DNA of 64,000 nucleotides, from assembly GCA_025618425.1 (NCBI GenBank), contig CM046849.1:28887821-28951820 (forward strand), in the 5' to 3' direction. The notes below the pieces were generated by a model. That model did not search any database, was not told the origin of the DNA, and saw only the letters and a program-made list of their open reading frames with translations. How positions within the stretch are numbered: position 1 is the first letter of the stretch; every line of letters begins with the position of its first letter. This DNA comes from Heliocidaris tuberculata. Taxonomy: Eukaryota > Echinodermata > Echinoidea > Camarodonta > Echinometridae. A program made the translations under genes and the position numbers. This document shows, piece after piece, positions 1 to 11,254 of this stretch.

Positions 1-587
1 TTTATTTGCACTTTACCCTAGAAAATCCGCAGAGGAACACTGCAATCAAGGCGTATAGACTTCCGAATTTTGAACATTGATAAACGGTTTCTCAAATGGG
101 GAGTCAAATTTATGAAACCCCCATAAGAATTCTTGTCGAGGAATTTTAAGTAAGGCAAACAAAAGGTAAGATTTCTTTCAAATGTTGAACCTTTGCAAGT
201 GATATTTTAGCTTTATCCTATAATCATTCGGGCAAAATATATTAAAAGAGGCTCATGAAACTTAAAGGCATACATGTATATCAGGGAGCGGAACAACGAG
301 AATTACATTTCTTTTCTTTTTTTAAATTTTGAACCTTTTAAAAGGCCATTTCTTAACTATATCACAATTATATGTACAGTGGGGCGTGAACATTTTACAA
401 GATCCTGAAACAACGTTAAGTGAGGGAGCAAAGCAAGCAAATTTTAGAAAATTATTCCCATTTTATACCCAAAAATGACTACATGTAAGTTTTACTGCAA
501 ATATTCTGTGTATTGGGGCATATATAATCCACAATATAATCATAACGTTATTCTTTCGTTGCTACTCTTTCTCTTTCTCAAATTAAA
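1..587. other. AT-rich spacer, nothing recognised
   Basis: No coding frame, hairpin or tandem repeat stands out. It leads into the GC-rich island that starts near 588. Confidence 0.5.
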
Positions 588-639
588 GGGCCTAGAAACA
601 AAGTGACGACCTGGTGGCGACTTGGAGACTTTTTTTCCA

Positions 640-913
640 GTCTCCGCGACGTCTAATGGATCCCAGCCGGGTCTCCGTAATCGCGGGAAATTCAAACATG
701 TTCGATTTTTTGGAGAATTTTCCAGTCTCCAGCAGGTCTCGCAGATGTCTCCGCGACGTCTCCATCAGTTGAGGAGACTAATCAAGTCCGCGACTGGGGA
801 GACGCCTCCGAGACCTGCTGGAGACCAAGGAAACTGAGGAGATACTGCCTCGACGTTTCACCGACGATGAAGCCACGTCTCCGCGACAATGGGTGACGTT
901 GCTTGACCCACTT
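640..913 (+). repeat. Copy A of the GC-rich island repeat
   Basis: Shares with copy B the block CGGGAAATTCAAACATGTTC, the hairpin and the terminal GACGTTGCTTGACCCACTT. A perfect 17-bp inverted repeat lies at 725-741 and 809-825 (GTCTCCAGCAGGTCTCG and its complement). Confidence 0.8.
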
Positions 914-1121
914 TCATTGGCGGAGACGTCGCCGCGACTGCCGCGACTGCTGCAACTGATCAGTCGCGGTAAATGCGGCGACTCGGGAGATCAAAAATGG
1001 CTTGCGCTCTCACCAAGGCGACGCCAGGGCGACGTCTCCAGACAAAGTGACAACCAATTCGCCCGGAAGATGCGGGGACGTCTCCGAAACCTTGTAGAGA
1101 CCCATGGCGACCTATCGGAGA

Positions 1122-1411
1122 CGTCTCCGCGACGTCTCCTGCAGACTAGCCGGGTCTCCGGGGAGTCGCGGGAAATTCAAACATGTTCGATTGTTTTCAA
1201 GACTTTTTTCAGTCTCCAGCAGGTCTCGGAGAAGTCTCCGCGACGTCTCCATCAGTTGAGGAGACTAATTTGTCCGCGACTGGGGAGACGTCTCAAAGAC
1301 GTCTCCGAGACCTGCTGGAGACCAAGGAGACTGAGGAGACGCTGCCTTGACGTTTCAGCGACGATTGCCTCGACGTCTCCGTGACACTGCTTGACGTTGC
1401 TTGACCCACTT
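1122..1411 (+). repeat. Copy B of the GC-rich island repeat
   Basis: Same order of blocks as copy A. The perfect inverted repeat is 20 bp here, at 1212-1231 and 1303-1322 (GTCTCCAGCAGGTCTCGGAG and its complement), with further GTCTCC/GGAGAC pairs in the loop. A cruciform or long RNA hairpin is possible. Confidence 0.8.
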
Positions 1412-1428
1412 AGTTTGTTGCGCCCCAT

Positions 1429-1645
1429 TCAAGTGCCCATTGCTAAACAAAGCACACAAAAACAGATGTAGACCTACACCTATTTTTTGCATATGACAAT
1501 GGAATGAATAATATAGCAGAAACCTTTAACTAAATTCACCAAAATTTGCAAATACTTCATTCAAACTTACAAAATGTTCACATAAAGACAAGATATGCAA
1601 GTACATTTTGTTTCAATTTGCACCTGTCTTCTATACGGCATTACT

Positions 1646-1647
<2 letters not shown>
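1429..1647. other. Spacer, nothing recognised
   Basis: Plain AT-rich DNA between the island and the ATC microsatellite. Confidence 0.5.
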
Positions 1648-1682
<35 letters not shown>

Positions 1683-1770
1683 TCTTTTTATTAATAATAT
1701 GACAATGATGACGAAGATGATGATGTTCATGATGATCATGATAATTATGATTATCATTATTATTATTATT

Positions 1771-1817
<47 letters not shown>
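1648..1817. repeat. ATC/ATG microsatellite cluster
   Basis: Two pure ATC runs (about 1648-1682 and 1771-1817) flank a degenerate ATG/ATT stretch. The mixed middle looks like a decayed part of the same array. Confidence 0.9.
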
Positions 1818-1977
1818 TCTATTATATTAATCCAAAAATTTGTAAAACATGAATTCATTTCCCAAGTTTATTATGATTACCTAGATCTTGTATTAGCTAC
1901 ATGTACATGATACACTGTTACAGCACAAAACAACTAAAATATTTACAAATTTTACTTGCAAAAATAGCAACGTTCCA

Positions 1978-2098
1978 TATGCCTTGAAAATGCCTTGAAT
2001 TTTCTGGAGATGATCAAGACTTGGAACCCTCAAGGGCAAGGTCAAGGCATGCCAAAGGCCAAGGCATCCATGTCCAAGACCAAGGCCGTGCATCAAGG
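1978..2098. repeat. Degenerate CAAGGC short-period repeat
   Basis: CAAGGC, CCAAGGC and GCCTTG hexamer-like words recur irregularly. The minus-strand frame across it encodes a Gly-Leu-His-rich string that simply reflects the repeat. Confidence 0.6.
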
Positions 2099-2233
2099 CA
2101 CTACAACACTGCTACATGTTGTAGATATTAATATTTCCAGATGACAATCATATTTCATCTATCTGGCTAGGCTTTAAGCGTTTCAACTCTGAAGTCCGAT
2201 ACACGGATTGAAGTGCGGATGGACGGATAGTTA

Positions 2234-2542
2234 TTAACACTTGCAACCGATCTCTACATATCCAGTGGCATTGTTTACCAAAAGACATGGGTCCAACAGG
2301 CGAGAATGACTTGGGGGCCCAGTAAGTCGACGCTGCCACTCGGACCCTCGTCTGTTATCGGCGAGGCGTTCAAGGTCCTCGCCGTCATCTTCGGTGTCGT
2401 ATTTCGTTCTCCCCGCCGAACTGGATCAGAGCGATCGGATGATCCCCTTGTCATTTGGGATATGTTTCATGACGGCAGTAATCTCAGGACAGTCAAGAAT
2501 AGCCTCATGCACTTTCATCTCGTCTGAAGGAGTGTTGTTCAT
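2234..2542 (-). pseudogene. Broken coding-like stretch, unidentified protein
   Basis: On the minus strand, from an ATG at 2542-2540, a frame reads 38 residues (beginning MNNTPSDEMKVHEAIL, later PEITAVMKHIPNDKG) to an in-frame TGA at 2428-2426. It then continues open, acidic and GC-rich at third positions (KYDTEDDGEDLERLADNRRG) to a stop at 2236-2234. The amino-acid make-up and base composition are more protein-like than the surroundings. A neighbouring minus-strand frame (2148-2339) is also open, so a frameshift is possible. A splice-acceptor-like CTCCTTCAG sits just inside the start. I do not recognise the family; it could be an exon remnant or a decayed transposon ORF. Confidence 0.4.
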
Positions 2543-2866
2543 TTGTCATTATATAGCCAATGCATCCAACTACACAGTTTGTCATATTTAAATATACAGG
2601 GGCGTCTCCTTTTTTGAAAAGTTATACTTGTTATTAGAATCCTTTCCAATTTCTGTTCAGATCCGTTATATTAAAAATTGGCTCAACTGAATGGTCCATC
2701 GCGCGTGTCACTTCGAGTACCTTAATTTCAAACAGGACCTCTCATGTATGTGTATATTTGTATAATTATTTAAATGTACATATATTATATTGTATATACA
2801 TATCATGTGTACAAAAGAGTCGCGATTGCTAGGTGGTAATGGCGGCAGAACAGGTTTCTGGGGGGG
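2543..2866. other. AT-rich spacer
   Basis: Nothing recognised except a short TA-rich run near 2750-2800. Confidence 0.5.
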
Positions 2867-3060
2867 GGTGTTTCACAAAGAGCTAAGTTTGACTTAAAGT
2901 CATGCGTAAGTGCTAATGCGCGTAATCTCATTGGTAGATTACCCAATAGTGCGCGTCCCCTGAGCATGATCTGACCAGTGCGGTGATGTGTCATATACCA
3001 CACGCAACTAGGAATTTAAGTGCGACTTTAAGTCAATCTTAACTCTTTGTGAAACACCCC
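2867..3060. mobile_element. Foldback MITE with terminal inverted repeats
   Basis: The left end GGGTGTTTCACAAAGAGCTA and the right end (complement GGGTGTTTCACAAAGAGTTA) form inverted repeats that extend about 30 bp into GACTTAAAGTC-type sequence. The centre carries CTCATTGGTAGATTACC, an ATTGG (inverted CCAAT) motif. No ORF. Transposase source unknown. Confidence 0.85.
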
Positions 3061-3420
3061 TCTGATCGGGTTCGAAACTAAGTTGGTCCCTCGGATGTAA
3101 GGACTGAAAGACTTGGTTACATTGGCTGTATATCTATACCTTCTATACGATTACATACTTTCTTTCATAGTAGTCCGGTGTTGTAATACATCAGTTTATT
3201 GACCAACTTTTAATTGAATGTATCGAAGTTCTTAAGGCCTCTTGAATTTCTGATGAACTATAATATTTACCCCCCATTAAAAACTATCAGTTTGTCTATG
3301 CAGTGAACATCGTCTGCCTAGGATCTTGAAAGTAATCTAGCTTTTAGAGGATGATGCTTCCTGTCCCTCGTAGATTTCGAAGTTGTCTCAACTTAATCTG
3401 GATGTCTACATCTTAAAAGG
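3061..3420. other. Spacer, nothing recognised
   Basis: Single-copy-looking AT-rich DNA; no element ends or coding signal seen. Confidence 0.5.
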
Positions 3421-3455
3421 GTAAACAGTTTCCATCAAGTCTCCTCGCTATCTAT

Positions 3456-3491
<36 letters not shown>

Positions 3492-3646
3492 TCTCTCTCT
3501 CTCTCAATCTAAATCTAAATCTATCTTGGCCTATTATATATCTCTCTCTATCCCTCCATGTCTACATGATTATATCCTAAAACAGTAAACAACTTCAATC
3601 AAGTCTCATATCTACCCCTCTACACATTTAAATTCATCCACCCCAT

Positions 3647-3677
<31 letters not shown>

Positions 3678-3835
3678 GCTCGCTCATACACACACACACG
3701 CACACACGCATAATCTTTTTAGGGCTATATATCTCTCTCCATCCCTCCATGTATATCCTAATGTACAGTAAACAACTTCCATCAAGTCTCATATCTGCCC
3801 CTCTATCAGTACACATTTAGATCCCCCCCCCCCCG

Positions 3836-3872
<37 letters not shown>
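3421..3872. repeat. Three tandem units, each ending in a CT microsatellite
   Basis: The phrase GTAAACARYTTCMATCAAGT recurs at about 3423, 3587 and 3767. Each copy is followed by TCTCATATCTRCCCCTCTA-type sequence and then a CT run (about 3460-3505, 3653-3676, 3840-3872). Spacing is about 165-180 bp. CA/CG and C runs decorate units two and three. Confidence 0.75.
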
Positions 3873-3875
<3 letters not shown>

Positions 3876-4019
3876 TGATTTGATTGATATTTGATTTTGA
3901 TTGATATAATTTATTAACAACACATCACATCACATAAATAACAGTATAATCCCACAATGTACTAAAAGGTAATAAGCTTACATGAATACATATACATACA
4001 AAAGTAAAAAGTAATATAC

Positions 4020-4148
4020 AGTGCAACCTCGTTATAACAAACTCCTTGGGACCAATGAAATTACCTCTTTATATCGAAACCTTGTTATATCAGGGCAAAA
4101 AGTGGGACCGGCAAAATCACCTTGTTACAATGAGGGTTTGTTTGACAG
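4020..4148. mobile_element. Possible pogo/Tigger-like MITE remnant
   Basis: After a TA comes CAGTGCAACCTCGTTATAAC, which resembles pogo-group inverted repeats. Variants of CCTCGTTATA recur within the next 120 bp, and a degraded right end (GTTACAATGAGGGTTTG) is visible. The resemblance is from memory of the family. Confidence 0.45.
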
Positions 4149-4527
4149 CTTTCTTCAGAATGAATAGAAATGATATGTAGTTATAGTAAATAGTGTATGT
4201 ATAATACGCGCTGTGATTGGTTAGATTCGCATCACGTGACGTGCAAAATTTTTGTTATAGTGCACATTTTTGCACGGGGAATTCCATATTAAATGATAGG
4301 GAATTGGTCATTTTTTTACGATTGCTATCATTCAATTTCAAGTTTTTGGAGTTCAGCGTGTTACACATCATTGGAGAGTTAACATTTAGAGTTAATTTTG
4401 TGTGGTTAGCAACTTTTGTGGAGTTAGGAAATCAGCAGTAGATCTAGACTATAAATTTATAGACCTAGTGCCCGGGCCAAATACACAATAACAGTTACAG
4501 ATCTAGGAGTCTATTTACTATAACAAT

Positions 4528-4700
4528 TAGTGCATGTTCTATTTATGCACCATTACTGGACTATATGAACTCCAAATAGTAAATTATCCCTCGCGCAGTT
4601 CACCTCGGCCTGCGGCCTCTGTGAAACAAAACTGCACTCGGGATAATTTAGTATTTGTAGCGCGCATAATCCAGTATAGTGTATGATAGACCATGCACTA
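4528..4700. repeat. Palindromic element
   Basis: Arms of about 74 bp: the left starts TAGTGCATG and the right ends CATGCACTA. The inner stem TAAATTATCCCTCGCGCAGTT pairs with mismatches to AACTGCACTCGGGATAATTT at 4629-4651. A second CGGCCTGCGGCC hairpin occupies the loop. ATTGG occurs nearby at 4217. Confidence 0.7.
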
Positions 4701-5035
4701 TTTATATAATAGATCTACATAAAGTCGAATGTACAAGACATACACTTAAAACTAAATGTAATATAGATGTACTAATACTGAGGTGATTTTGTTCTCTTTT
4801 TTATATCTACCTATATCTCTATCCATCTCTTTTACACTCTATCTATCTCAAGTTTGCCCTAGGTCTCCCTCACACTCTTTCACTTTGTTGTAGCTCCTTT
4901 TTCCCTCTCCCACCACACATTTATTCTCTCCCATTCCCCCCCCCCCCCTATCTAAACATCACTTCTAGACACTCTCTCAACATGATGATTATATAAATAC
5001 ATGTAGCATCTTATCCAGGTTGATCTACTTTCTAA

Positions 5036-5038
<3 letters not shown>

Positions 5039-5090
<52 letters not shown>
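5039..5090. repeat. CT microsatellite
   Basis: Nearly pure TC dinucleotide run of about 52 bp. A poly-C run lies upstream at about 4939-4948. Confidence 0.95.
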
Positions 5091-5094
<4 letters not shown>

Positions 5095-5118
5095 ACCCGA
5101 CGCACTTTGAGAGACATG

Positions 5119-5263
5119 GGCCCTCTTGCATAAAAAGTTGCGATTAAACGCAACTCAAAAAATTAAACGCAACTCTATTTTCAGCCAATCAGGATCGAGT
5201 ATTTGGGACTTGCGTTTAATTTTTTGAGTTGCGTTTAATTGCAACTTTTTATGCAAGAGGGCC
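5119..5263. mobile_element. Foldback MITE with ATG target duplication
   Basis: The ends GGCCCTCTTGCATAAAAAG are perfectly inverted and flanked by ATG (5116-5118 and 5264-5266). A 3-bp duplication fits PIF/Harbinger-type transposition, though not its usual TWA target. Each arm has its own small hairpin (AGTTGCG...CGCAACT). The centre reads CAGCCAATCAGG. Confidence 0.9.
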
Positions 5264-7301
5264 ATGATGTTTGTTTGTTTGTTTTGTTTTTTTTTAATTC
5301 CGATATGATTCAGATTTTTGTATTTAAAACGTGTAAAGTAAATACCGACGGGAAGAAACACAGCATAGCTTTGTCATCATTTTGTTTCTTCTTCAATACG
5401 ATTTCGATATAATTACATTCTCTGATAATTCAATAACAGATTAGCTTTCTATAATTGCTTCTTTAAATCGTTTCAAATCATTTTGGCTTTTAAAACTCTT
5501 TTCGTGGAAGGGATCTTTTTAGGCATATTCTGTTATACATCAATATTTTCTTAAAAGCAGTCTATACATTGTACAATATCTTTGGAACATAATACAATTA
5601 CTGTTTTCTTATTTTATAACGTATTTATTGTGGATCATCTCTTTGAATAAATCTCGCCTGAAAATCTGTCACCCTTTAATTTCATCAAGATGTGCGTAAT
5701 ATTTTGGAATCTCCCTCCTGTAGAAAATGAAAAATAGCAACATCCAAATTTGGCCTTCGTGATTGCCTGTATCACTCGGCAACCAGTGAAGATTAGATCC
5801 TCTGCAATACCCGGATGACTAATCGCAAGCCCGGAGTCTTGAAAGAGTGTTGAAAGCTCTGTTTCACGATCAATTCCCCGGTGGAGAAAAATGATAACAT
5901 TGGCGTGGCCCCTAGGAGGAAGCCCTTACCTCCATTCACTATCTACCAGGTATCACAAGCACTGGCGTAGCTGGCGTGCGCAGGGGGCACCCCCCCCCCT
6001 CCATCAAATTGCGATAAATGAAAAAAAATAATAAATGAATGAATAACGGCATTGTCTTCTGTAGCGGCTAATAGTGGCGGTACGCATTGCGCTTGCTCCA
6101 AACTTCAATGTACAGTTCAGGTCTGTAGGTACAGTGAAAACAAAATCTAATAGTTGAAAGAAAAAAATCGATCAATAGTCAATTTACAACAAAATGGTTA
6201 CTTTTTCAAGAGGAAATTTCTGGAAATTTCTTGAGCGAAAATGACAGTGAGAGAGAGAAGAGGGGAAGGGGACTAGGGAAAGATAAGGTTAAAAGAATAA
6301 AACAATGAGATACGGCTCTCTCCCACCCCTCATTCGGTGGCCTTGTTTTATCGAATTTCATTTACCTAATATCTCCGATGCCCCTTCCCCCTTGGCTTGG
6401 CACCAGTGCCCCCCCCCCCCCCCCCCCATGGCAGAATCAATGCTATGCCACATATCGCGAGGATAGCATGAGTCAATGCAACGTGAAGTGAAGGGGAATC
6501 GGAGACATATTTAGAGGATTTATACATTCATGTTATATTCATTTTTTTCTTCTTCTTCTTAATATCGTATTCTTTCTTATTCCCTGCCAGGAATTAACAA
6601 ACGAGGCCTGAATTCTTACTACATGTTACGTCTTTCTTCATATACTTAGTATTTTAATCGTTTTCAATGATTTGAAGAAAAAAAGTTAATCCTTAGCTTT
6701 GAATAAACCCTTGCATGAGATCCACACCACATGGGATTCCCTCAAGAAAGATAATAAAGCATAATCCACTGATCTGCTGATGTTTGTTTTATGTCTAATT
6801 CCACCCACGTTGTAGACCAATAAGAATCAAAACACGAATGTTGCACTAATGCTAATGGGAACATTGTATGATTGATATCCCCTTTCCCAGAATGAAAGGC
6901 AATCGGGAGAGTAATTATTAATCTTCAGAGCCCGAATGATCAAATTAGATGATTCTTTATAGTTTTTTTTTTATGCCTTATTCATTTCTTTGAAGAAACT
7001 TAATCTTGGGAATATGATGCCGACGAGGCTCCTGTGTATTTCTGTCATATCAGTCCCATAATCAATAAATTGTAATATATCCAAACTTTTGTGTGCCGCC
7101 AATGTTTAGTCGGAGATACTTAATGTTTTCTACTGGTGCTACTGTAATAGTATCGCTTTTGTTGTTTTGTTTTGTTCTAATTTTGCGTGGCAGGGATGAG
7201 TGTTATGTTACTATTGAATGATAATTATAACCAATGTAGGACCGGTGCGTTTGTCGTCAATGATATCATATGAAAACTTTTGGAATAATGTTGTGCTTTG
7301 G
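5264..7301. other. Long spacer with poly-C tracts
   Basis: No coding frame I can support. It holds a T-rich patch near 5275-5296 and poly-C runs at 5990-5999 and 6409-6427. The sequence before each C run (CACTGGCGTAGC, GGCACCAGTGCC) is faintly similar. Confidence 0.5.
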
Positions 7302-8022
7302 GGGGGGGGGGAGGCTTAAAGAGCAAAAGAATATTGGATGTGGCATATTTTTTTCAATTTAGATAGAAATACATTCTTCGAATTTCTAACATTCTGGCCA
7401 ATTATTTTTTTTTGGGGGGGAAGTATTTTGTTTTTTGAGATAAAAATGTTTGTTGTTTATTTATTGTTGTTTTGCTTGTACTTTGTTTTTGAAGGTTTTG
7501 TCATTCATGTATATCCTTCGGTTTCCTTTCCTTCGTCAGTGCTGTATTTTCTCTTATTCATCTCTCTACATCAAGTATCATATCCTTATTTTTTTCCTGG
7601 CCATCTTGATTCATGGTATTGTTAAACTGCAGCATCACGCACCCCCCCCCCCCCCCCCACCTTAACCTCTTCATTCAGTTTACCCATCATCTTTTCGTTT
7701 ATCCTCGAACAGTTCAAGTAACTTTTGTGGCGTTGTCCTTAGCAACGTGAAATGCCACACTCGTACCTACTAATCAATAAACAAGTAAAGCTCATGTTTC
7801 GCTAAAAATGTGGGTATCAGAACGAATTCAAGCCACAAGTGGAAAGTTAATCTCCTCTTTTTCTTTCCATTATTCTCGATTTCTCCTCCTCTACCCTACT
7901 TCACGTAATTTTTACATTTTCCTTTTTTGTTGCTCTTAAACTCTGATTCATTGTTTTAATTCTTTTAAGTTTCTTTGTTCCTTTATCTATAATTGTCTCC
8001 CCCTGCCCCCTCCAACTGCCCC
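7302..8022. other. Spacer with G and C runs
   Basis: A G run near 7302-7311 and a 17-base C run at 7642-7658. The T-rich frame at 7338-7665 encodes Phe/Leu/Tyr strings and has no gene-like features. Confidence 0.5.
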
Positions 8023-8023
8023 T

Positions 8024-8072
<49 letters not shown>
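8024..8072. repeat. Compound C(n)-(TC)n repeat
   Basis: Eleven C bases run directly into about 38 bp of TC repeat. Confidence 0.95.
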
Positions 8073-8075
<3 letters not shown>

Positions 8076-8152
8076 ATCTTTCTCCTTCCCCGCTGTTTGA
8101 ATAGCCTTCTTATTCCCCTCAATCTCTGTTTTTCTGTCCGGCTGTCTGTCTG

Positions 8153-8244
<92 letters not shown>

Positions 8245-8245
8245 G
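8153..8245. repeat. Compound C(n)-(TC)n-(TATC)n repeat
   Basis: A C run at 8153-8163, TC repeat to about 8191, then TATC tetranucleotides to about 8243. Confidence 0.95.
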
Positions 8246-8845
8246 TCTTTCCCTCTGTTTGTCTGTTCATGTGTAGTTCTCTCTTCTCATTTACTCCGGT
8301 TGGAAAGGGATCCTTTGAAAAGTGGTACGAGCCAAATATCAGTTGCTCAAGCATCATATTGAAATATTTCCACAGCTTGATAATACTATCCACTTTCAAA
8401 GCAAATGACCCATAAAACACAGTCAATCAAACTGATTCCTGTATATCTAGGTTGAATGACAAGGCGACTCAAAAATGTATGAATCTCAATATTTACAGAG
8501 CAAAACGTATCACCTGACATGTCTGAGCAAACTTAATGTGAATCTTTAGAGAAACCTTTTCTTTTTCTTTCGCTTGTGCACAATATTGACATTATTCCTG
8601 ACGCACATGCCCTGCTTACATGACTGAAAAGAGTATTCGCCTCTGTCATTCTCCATCATTTTCATCAAAGTTGTTCTCCTCACTTGAATTACGCTCAAAA
8701 TGAGACTTTTTCGTAAATCGTTTGGGACTTTGGGAAGTCTTGATATCATTTTATGAACTGACGACTTATTGGGAGAGTATATAGCCTAGATCACTGAGGA
8801 TTAAATATCCCGTTTATTGTCAGCAGGAACTGCAATTATTAAAAT
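8246..8845. other. Spacer, nothing recognised
   Basis: Mixed sequence without repeat ends or convincing exons. Confidence 0.5.
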
Positions 8846-9275
8846 ATTGATAATGATGATGATTGATGATGATGATGATGACAATGTTGATGAATATGCT
8901 ACTGCTTCTGCTGCTGCTGATGATGATAATAAATATGAATATAATTATGATAATGAAAATGATTATGATTATGATAATGATGATGATGATTATTATGATT
9001 ATGATTATGATAATGATGAATATGAATATGATGATGATGATGATGATGATTATAAATATGAATATGATGATGATGATGACGACGACGACGATGAAGATAA
9101 GAATGAGGATGATGAGGATGATGAAGATCATAAAGATGATGATGATGTTGGAATAATTTGGATGATTATGATGATGATGATGATGACGACGACGACGATG
9201 AAGATAAGAATGAGGATGATGAGGATGATGAAGATGATGATGATGATGATGATGAAAATGATACCGATGGAAGAC
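8846..9275. repeat. Long cryptic ATG/GAT repeat with internal duplication
   Basis: A GAT-based simple repeat with interruptions. A 63-bp block containing GACGACGACGACGATGAAGA is present twice about 106 bp apart (about 9067-9129 and 9173-9235). Frames across it encode Asp/Tyr/Glu or Met/Ile strings on both strands, as expected from a trinucleotide repeat, and are not called as genes. Confidence 0.9.
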
Positions 9276-10312
9276 ATGATCTTTAGCATGTTAAAGAGGA
9301 ACTGAAACAGAGGACAATAACCTATGGGGCAGACCCGATGACTGCTAAGTGAAAACAGAAGAGAAGTCGACCATTTCAGAAGCATACTTAACAATGTAAA
9401 GAGGAAAAAAGTCAAATGATGCGAAATACGGAGAACCAAAATAACAACGTAGGTAAAGTTCTGAAACGTGCTCAAATCCAATTCATTTTTCCCGATTGTC
9501 ATGGGTGGATAAAAGTCTAATTTCACGCCAGAATGGAAAAGCGAATGCCTCTACTCTCTGTTTTTGTGTTTCTTTTTTTGTTTTGTTTTTTAATCATTTT
9601 TAAGGGGTTGTGTTTTTGTTTTGTTTTGATTTGTTTTTGCTGTTGCTGTTTTTTGGGGGAGGGGGTTATTTTGCTGTAATTGGGCCACGGATTGACGTAC
9701 ATGTATTTATGTGAACTAGATTTCATTTCCACTTTTCTTTTCTTTTCCAAACTATTACGATAGATGATTAAACGCCAGCAAAGGTTCGGAAAAGCGATTC
9801 GTAAATTGGACAAGAATGAGGGCAGCATTGATTAACAATTTAGCGAAATAGCTGTCTGCTGTTTATATCATAAGATTGTGTGGATGTTCACCGTCATCAC
9901 TTTTTAAAAAATGACGTAAGATTACTTTACTGGTACTACAAGAGCTACAAGAGCTTATAAATGAAACTTCGACAAGTAAGTCCAAGTTTATAGATTATGA
10001 GAATATAATTTCAGTATAGAATAACTGTTTCATGCCCATTTTTCTACTTGACTTGACAAACAAAGTAACTGAAAAAAGGAGAAAAATACTTTTAATGATC
10101 ATTATTTTATTTGCTTATTATCAGTGGATGAGGCAAATCGCTTATTATTCTGAATGTTTCAAAGATATACACGCGCTCGCGCGCACGCGTCCCATCCCAT
10201 CCGCCCACACATTACCCGAACCAGGGCCCTTGAAATGACGTTTCCAAGATTGCATTACATAAACATCTTCATTATAAACACGAAGGTTCCCCCTTTTTTT
10301 AACAGAAATAAT
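9276..10312. other. Spacer
   Basis: A T/G-rich patch at 9555-9665 and an alternating CG/CA stretch at about 10170-10190. No gene seen. Confidence 0.5.
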
Positions 10313-10338
10313 TATATATATATATATATATATATATA
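10313..10338. repeat. TA microsatellite
   Basis: Pure TA run. Confidence 0.95.
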
Positions 10339-10937
10339 CCATACTCTACTTCTAAATTTAACTAAAATCTAATTATCTAACAATTCTAATCTGCCACGCA
10401 AAAGGACATTAAGCCATACAGTCAACATCTGCATTGACAAAGTCTACATGGAGATCTTCAAAAGCACTGCTCTACCTTTGACAACGTATAACACAAGCAT
10501 TCAGTGTTAGGTTCGTGTCATCAAAATTCATAACGACTACATTATGGCTCTTATCCCCCAAATGCCACAGTTACCCCTACAGGTATAACCCTAGTACATG
10601 GAATCTCTTTTAACATTCTGAAAAAGACCGCTTCCTTTCCCTGCCTTTCTTCCCATTCAACTCTCTGTAATCCTCTTGAAAAACAACTCGAAATATTCCC
10701 CCAGTAGTTGACAAAAACGATTGAATTACCTTCTGAGTAGTCCCACTCGACCATTTTAATGTCTGCCCTCCCCACTTACTAATCGTTCGTTCTAGTCATT
10801 GAAAAGCTTGATTTTTTTTTAATTGATTCCTCTGCCCGCGGGTGCGCAGTACATCGAGGATTCACCGGTAAACGCAGTCACCTTTCGAATACGCTTCACC
10901 TTGTACCCTTCGGCTTCCTTGCAATTTAAAGCCCGTC
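10339..10937. other. Spacer with a weak minus-strand coding-like frame
   Basis: The minus-strand frame 10551-10775 has fairly protein-like composition (for example VEWDYSEGN) and an internal donor-like AGAAG|GTAATT. No good acceptor precedes it, so I do not call a gene. Confidence 0.35.
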
Positions 10938-11112
10938 TCACCAAGGAGTTATCTGTGATAACTCCTTGGTCTCAACATTGCCCAAATTTAATGTACCTCC
11001 AATCTAGCTCGGGAAAAGTCGGAGAGAGCTCGGGAAACAGATCTGGATCTGTTTCCCATACTCTCTCACTTTCTCAATATGCCTCTTACCGAGCTCCTAC
11101 AGCTCGGGAGCA
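10938..11112. other. Cluster of short perfect hairpins
   Basis: Within 175 bp: arms ACCAAGGAGTTATC with a 3-nt loop (10940-10953/10957-10970), GGGAAACAGATC with a 2-nt loop (11032-11043/11046-11057), and CCGAGCT with a 5-nt loop (11089-11095/11101-11107). GAGCTCGGG words recur between them. The region lies in an open frame (10823-11254) that I do not recognise. Confidence 0.85.
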
Positions 11113-11254
11113 ACTGAAACTCGAGAAAGATCGGGATCCATCTTGGTCAAATTTGATATTGCTCTACAGCAAAATTTATATAGAAAAAAGAACAAATGTT
11201 AATTGTTTCATGATGACTTTTTATCTCTGGTGTAGTAGATCCATTTGCGTATAG

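Larger units (their letters stand above)
588..1428. mobile_element. GC-rich repeat island, possible non-autonomous transposon
   Basis: An abrupt GC- and CpG-rich block inside AT-rich DNA, dominated by the motif GTCTCCGCGACGTCTCC and its complement. It contains two diverged direct copies (about 640-913 and 1122-1411, offset about 486 bp). The outer ends look weakly inverted: the left begins GGGCCTAGAAACAAAGTG and the complement of the right end reads GGGGCGCAACAAACTAAGTG. No clear target duplication is visible. The open frames at 622-837 and 893-1384 follow the repeat composition and are not taken as genes. The superfamily is unknown. Confidence 0.6.

Noticed and set aside
622..1384. Arg/Ser-rich open frames in the GC island
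   Set aside because: Frames follow the GTCTCC repeat, with no independent coding signal. The direct-repeat and hairpin structure explains them.
1893..2096. Gly/Leu/His-rich minus-strand frame that looks like a signal peptide protein
   Set aside because: It lies on the CAAGGC degenerate repeat.
3634..3816. Minus-strand frame with Arg-Glu repeats
   Set aside because: Translation of GA and CA microsatellites.
8817..9305. 162-codon acidic open frame rich in Asp, Tyr and Glu
   Set aside because: It is the translation of a GAT/ATG simple repeat. Other frames and the opposite strand are equally open with Met or Ile strings.
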